Positions 62,901 to 64,000 of a stretch of DNA of 64,000 nt are shown piece after piece. Position numbers and translations under genes: made by a program. Source of the DNA: Luscinia megarhynchos (lineage: Eukaryota > Chordata > Aves > Passeriformes > Turdidae); the NCBI GenBank assembly GCA_034336665.1, contig CM067565.1, positions 84,322,858-84,386,857 of the forward strand, given 5' to 3'. The first letter of the stretch is position 1. Each line of letters begins with the position of its first letter. Below the pieces are notes generated by a model. It did no database searches. It saw nothing but the letters and a program-made list of their open reading frames with translations, and was not told the DNA's origin.

Positions 62901-64000
62901 CAGGAGAAAAGAGTTTAAATTTGTAGCAAGACTCAAGCAATCCCTTTGTGTTTAATGTCCACTACTGAGTAAAAGTTGCATAACAACCAGGCTGTAATAT
63001 GCTGTGCATGACTTAATTATTTATTTTGTAATTTTTAGGTTTTGATTGTTTCAGTGTTTTTCTGTTGGTAATAGTTCTGTTTAAAATGTGCTTGGGATAG
63101 ATGGATCAAAGATCTTAGCTCATAGCCTAAAGAAACTATTTTGACTGTATGGGAAAGTTGTTTTAGGCAGGGGCAGAATCACATTACAAGATCAGATTTT
63201 ACATGCTTTTTAAAGGTCAGGACATTTTAGATCTGAGGTGTTTGTAAGGCTGGTTTGTAACCTAAGATCTAGGAGGGAATCTGGGGTCTTCGGGGTTAAT
63301 ACATCTGGGGCCATCAGGCTAAAGGATTTGATTCCAACCTGTCTGCAGTTAGAGCATGATGGCATGAGGTTCTCCTGCCTGAGTATATGGTTACCCAGCC
63401 TTGTTTGCCAGGCAAAATGGCATTGCTAGCCAAGATGGTCGTGTTAGGTCATGAGATATCGGAATAAATGAAATTCAGAAATCTTGAAGGCAGGGAAATG
63501 GTTGTATGGTGATGAATCTCCATGTTTATTATACTGAAAGGTTGATTATTTTTTTTTTTTTATAGCTATCTCCTAAAACTTTTCAATGGCCTTTTACTAA
63601 AGTCTAACCTTTATTGCCTCATTTGTTACCTGCTGCAAGAAGCCATATTTCAGGGTGCTGTCTCTTTTCTGCAGATATTCTTCGTGAGTTCAACCCATCA
63701 TTGGTAGGATTTTCCATTGGCACTGGAAGACAGGATTCCACCAATGCTGCATTCAACCAAGCTGTGGCTGGGGCTCGTGCAGAGTAAGAGGAAAACTTGT
63801 AATTTTAATAGAAATTTGATTTTTGTTCTATAAAATTCCTTGTGACTAAAAAAGACCCAAACCCTGGACTTTGGCAGGAGCACAGTAAGTACAATAGGCA
63901 AAAATTTTTTTCTCCTAACTACAGCATGAAGGCCAAGAAATGTGATGAGGACTTTGCAGTGTTTCTATGTCAAATTAGCAACAAAAGTGATACTTTCTCT
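35867..64000 (+). CDS. PLB1: PLB1 phospholipase B, 5' part (21 exons, continues past window)
   Basis: Joined coding exons run from 35867-35915 to 63675-63783 (listed singly), all with consistent phases, giving 469 codons plus 2 nt. PLB1 is a secreted or membrane-anchored GDSL/SGNH esterase with phospholipase A1/A2, lysophospholipase and retinyl-ester hydrolase activity; mammalian forms have four tandem repeats. Residues 1-17 are a signal peptide and 18-50 a linker. Residues 51-304 are repeat 1, which lacks GDS, GGND and DxxH motifs. Residues 305-374 are an inter-repeat linker, and repeat 2 starts at Val375 with the nucleophile motif GDSLT (Ser392). The start has A at -3 and an in-frame TAA at 35822. 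Repeat 1 is probably non-catalytic. The assembly rests on homology recalled from mammalian PLB1, splice signals and phase, not on transcripts. Confidence 0.9.
35916..39690 (+). other. PLB1: PLB1 intron 1 with an old CR1 relic
   Basis: A 3.8-kb intron. An ancient CR1-like LINE relic occupies roughly 37240-38225 (listed separately). The remainder shows no second gene or further element. Confidence 0.75.
37240..38225 (+). mobile_element. Ancient, decayed CR1-type LINE relic, plus strand
   Basis: Near 37262-37303 a translated stretch reads [12 protein letters not shown], close to the CR1 reverse-transcriptase motif GPDGIHPR. About 480 bases on, a succession resembles the 3' part of old amniote CR1/L3 elements: a cctggaaaagaaggg segment (37791), a gagaagtactttttttcaac segment (37924), a tcagaggcaaaatca segment and a terminal actagatagactttcagtctgac (38195-38217). 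The frame is full of stops. Intervening parts have been deleted or have diverged past recognition. Confidence 0.55.
39691..39728 (+). CDS. PLB1: PLB1 exon 2, N-terminal linker
   Basis: 38 nt encoding an acidic linker ([12 protein letters not shown]), bounded by a T-rich AAG acceptor and a GAG/GTAAAG donor. It joins exon 1 in phase 1 and ends in phase 0. The linker is not conserved in sequence, so support is splice sites and phase. Confidence 0.65.
40847..40910 (+). CDS. PLB1: PLB1 exon 3, lead into repeat 1
   Basis: 64 nt encoding [21 protein letters not shown], phase 0 to phase 1. It resembles the mammalian segment before repeat 1, with one Cys about 13 residues before a PSxSV. The 3' end supplies the G of the Val codon that begins repeat 1. 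The acceptor (TCAAAG) is only fair and the donor is TCAG/GTTTGT. Confidence 0.7.
41383..41441 (+). CDS. PLB1: PLB1 exon 4, start of repeat 1 (block A')
   Basis: 59 nt encoding [19 protein letters not shown] after a split Val codon. It is the exact counterpart of the 59-nt exon at 60079-60137. Where repeat 2 has ALGDSLT, this copy reads AIGSLQR, so the aspartate of GDS and the nucleophile context are lost. The acceptor is TTCTGCAG and the donor AGA/GTAAGT. Confidence 0.9.
42842..42873 (+). CDS. PLB1: PLB1 exon 5, shortened block B'
   Basis: 32 nt encoding [10 protein letters not shown] plus two bases of an Arg/Ser codon, phase 0 to 2. The repeat 2 counterpart (61205-61278) is 74 nt with the same phases, so this copy is 42 nt (14 codons) shorter. 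The acceptor is TTCACAG and the donor AAG/GTAACA. Confidence 0.75.
43727..43770 (+). CDS. PLB1: PLB1 exon 6, block C'
   Basis: 44 nt encoding [15 protein letters not shown], phase 2 to 1. Length and phase match the repeat 2 exon at 62780-62823 exactly, and the residues align with its [15 protein letters not shown]. The acceptor is CTATAG after a C/T tract and the donor CAG/GTGCGT. Confidence 0.8.
44711..44795 (+). CDS. PLB1: PLB1 exon 7, block D'
   Basis: 85 nt, phase 1 to 2, encoding [20 protein letters not shown] and a further seven residues ending in DSQA. FNPS aligns with REFNPSL of repeat 2. The NQAVAGA block of repeat 2 (block II glycine) has no counterpart. It is 24 nt shorter than the repeat 2 exon. 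The acceptor is ATTCAG and the donor CCAG/GTGAGT. Confidence 0.8.
45293..45344 (+). CDS. PLB1: PLB1 exon 8, helix segment
   Basis: 52 nt encoding [18 protein letters not shown], phase 2 to 0. It matches the PLB pattern EDLxxQAxxLVxxMK. The acceptor is TTTTCAG and the donor CAG/GTTTGT. Confidence 0.93.
46494..46580 (+). CDS. PLB1: PLB1 exon 9, degenerate GGND block
   Basis: 87 nt, phase 0 at both ends, starting [28 protein letters not shown] is the PLB hallmark. The catalytic-repeat sequence IGGNDLC is replaced by FSAETPC (residues 156-162), so the oxyanion Asn of the SGNH fold is missing. Confidence 0.95.
47060..47122 (+). CDS. PLB1: PLB1 exon 10
   Basis: 63 nt encoding [20 protein letters not shown] plus Lys, phase 0 at both ends. 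It corresponds to the helix before PRAFVNLV in PLB repeats. NLT is a possible N-glycosylation site. The acceptor is TTTACAG and the donor AAG/GTAAGA. Confidence 0.9.
48413..48495 (+). CDS. PLB1: PLB1 exon 11
   Basis: 83 nt beginning [14 protein letters not shown], phase 0 to 2, which aligns with the strongly conserved PRAFVNLV strand of PLB. The acceptor is CTGCAG and the donor CAG/GTAACA. Confidence 0.95.
48496..50850 (+). other. PLB1: PLB1 intron 11, no feature seen
   Basis: A 2.4-kb AT-rich intron with no recognised gene, RNA or repeat. Confidence 0.6.
50851..50926 (+). CDS. PLB1: PLB1 exon 12
   Basis: 76 nt, phase 2 to 0, beginning [20 protein letters not shown] and ending LRWSYQ. It contains the conserved Cys before the helix that carries WSYQ in repeat 1 of mammalian PLB1. 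The acceptor is TTCTGCAG and the donor CAG/GTATGG. Confidence 0.93.
51567..51671 (+). CDS. PLB1: PLB1 exon 13
   Basis: 105 nt, phase 0 at both ends, beginning [20 protein letters not shown] and continuing [10 protein letters not shown]. It matches the (S/R)YDxxEDFTVVxQPF block of PLB, with Ser-Leu in place of Phe-Phe. The acceptor is TATTTAG and the donor CTG/GTGGGT. Confidence 0.93.
53131..53205 (+). CDS. PLB1: PLB1 exon 14, end of repeat 1
   Basis: 75 nt beginning [20 protein letters not shown] and ending LWNNM, the invariant end of a PLB repeat. The FAPDCxH motif that supplies the catalytic Asp and His elsewhere is absent. NTS is a possible N-glycosylation site. The acceptor is CTTTCAG and the donor ATG/GTAAGC. 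Confidence 0.93.
53206..56945 (+). other. PLB1: PLB1 intron 14, no gene seen
   Basis: A 3.7-kb intron. An unusually long open frame (55777-56289, + strand, 170 codons) starts with no recognisable domain and is AT-rich; I do not consider it a gene. A TA-rich microsatellite lies at about 56803-56840. Confidence 0.55.
56803..56840. repeat. TA-rich microsatellite
   Basis: An imperfect run of alternating T and A with GA interruptions, in PLB1 intron 14. Confidence 0.8.
56946..57008 (+). CDS. PLB1: PLB1 exon 15, inter-repeat linker
   Basis: 63 nt beginning [20 protein letters not shown], phase 0 at both ends. It follows WNNM directly and matches the MLEPVGxK ... CPSQ linker that joins PLB repeats. 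The donor is CAG/GTAAAA. Confidence 0.93.
57814..57894 (+). CDS. PLB1: PLB1 exon 16, inter-repeat linker
   Basis: 81 nt beginning [20 protein letters not shown], phase 0 at both ends. [13 protein letters not shown] is close to the ESPYLFSYRNSNY of mammalian PLB1. NYS is a possible N-glycosylation site. The acceptor is CTGCAG and the donor CAG/GTATAG. Confidence 0.95.
57895..59327 (+). other. PLB1: PLB1 intron 16, no gene seen
   Basis: A 1.4-kb intron. A small imperfect hairpin with 10-base arms lies at 58688-58715. Nothing else is recognised. Confidence 0.6.
59328..59394 (+). CDS. PLB1: PLB1 exon 17, lead into repeat 2
   Basis: 67 nt beginning [20 protein letters not shown], phase 0 to 1. 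CPDxxPSDTVPxSV is the conserved lead into catalytic repeat 2. The acceptor is TTTGCAG and the donor TCAG/GTATAG. Confidence 0.95.
60079..60137 (+). CDS. PLB1: PLB1 exon 18, repeat 2 catalytic serine exon
   Basis: 59 nt encoding [19 protein letters not shown] after a split Val codon. GDSLT is block I of the SGNH/GDSL hydrolases, and its serine, residue 392 of this product, is the expected nucleophile (close in position to Ser404 of the rat enzyme). The donor is ACA/GTAAGT. Confidence 0.97.
61205..61278 (+). CDS. PLB1: PLB1 exon 19, repeat 2
   Basis: 74 nt beginning [20 protein letters not shown] and ending GLSW, phase 0 to 2. It continues GDSLT into GDSLTAGNGAGS, the classic PLB block. The acceptor is CTTCCAG and the donor GGAG/GTGAGT. 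Confidence 0.97.
61992..62131 (-). mobile_element. CR1 LINE 3' tail, minus strand
   Basis: Read on the + strand it begins aatcatagaatagcctgg, the reverse complement of the CR1 terminal ATTCTATGATT repeats. It continues with ttggaaggcaccttaaagat, the ttccaaccc block, a gcagagatgcttttcactag segment and a tccagcttggcctcaagcac segment. It is severely 5'-truncated (about 140 bases) and much better preserved than the copy at 22 kb, so it is probably a younger insertion. Confidence 0.93.
62299..62330. repeat. Perfect 32-bp palindrome
   Basis: Two 16-base arms (tactagactggtgaaa and its exact reverse complement) abut with no spacer. The symmetry breaks at the next base on each side. It lies in PLB1 intron 19, 168 bases after the CR1 tail. 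Confidence 0.97.
62780..62823 (+). CDS. PLB1: PLB1 exon 20, repeat 2
   Basis: 44 nt encoding [15 protein letters not shown], phase 2 to 1. It follows GLSW to give the PLB sequence [14 protein letters not shown] is a possible N-glycosylation site. The acceptor is TGACAG and the donor CCAA/GTAAGT. Confidence 0.96.
63675..63783 (+). CDS. PLB1: PLB1 exon 21, repeat 2 block II
   Basis: 109 nt, phase 1 to 2, beginning [20 protein letters not shown] and ending [10 protein letters not shown] plus two bases. NQAVAGA carries the block II glycine of SGNH hydrolases. The acceptor is TCTGCAG and the donor CAGA/GTAAGA. The next exon (DLPxQAxxLV) is not found before the window ends. Confidence 0.95.

Noticed and set aside
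63926..64000. Possible PLB1 exon 22 after a good polypyrimidine tract
   Set aside because: Phase fits, but the translation ([11 protein letters not shown]...) does not follow the conserved DLxxQAxxLVxxMK pattern. The true exon is probably beyond the window.

Overview
The window looks like avian nuclear DNA. It carries the intact bZIP gene FOSL2 (Fra-2), then on the same strand the 5' half of the phospholipase B gene PLB1. The introns are short, the FOSL2 promoter is a strong CpG island, and the interspersed repeats are CR1 LINEs in several stages of decay plus an ancient MIR-like SINE. From memory the FOSL2 product has the chicken Fra-2 length (323 aa) and near-identical motifs. The FOSL2-PLB1 order is the conserved amniote order. 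I cannot name the species.

Layout. 1-1430: upstream flank with no gene, ending in an A-rich low-complexity block. 1440-3520: CpG island with a CArG box, two AP-1 sites and the first FOSL2 coding exon. 2554-14403: FOSL2 in four coding exons (99, 255, 108 and 510 nt); intron 2 holds a 36-bp minisatellite. 14404 to about 18.2 kb: FOSL2 3' UTR with AU-rich elements and candidate poly(A) signals. About 18.3-35.7 kb: intergenic DNA with a CR1 copy (22 kb), a homeodomain-core cluster (25.7 kb), a GC-rich patch (26.8-27.1 kb) and a MIR-like relic (27.6 kb). 35773-35780: TATA-like box. 35867 to the right edge: PLB1. I reconstruct 21 coding exons whose phases all join (469 codons plus 2 nt), and the gene runs off the window.

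PLB1. The exons encode a signal peptide, a linker, a complete first phospholipase repeat and the first half of the second. Repeat 2 keeps the GDSL serine motif. Repeat 1 has lost the recognisable catalytic blocks but keeps the exon phases, and some exon lengths, of repeat 2. That shows an intragenic duplication followed by loss of catalysis in the first copy.

The two genes have no evident shared function. FOSL2 is a nuclear AP-1 subunit; PLB1 is a secreted or membrane-anchored digestive and epidermal lipase. Nothing resembles a new mobile or defence system. The most informative observations are the PLB1 repeat architecture, the paired AP-1 sites, the higher-order minisatellite, a perfect 32-bp palindrome and two ancient retroelement relics.
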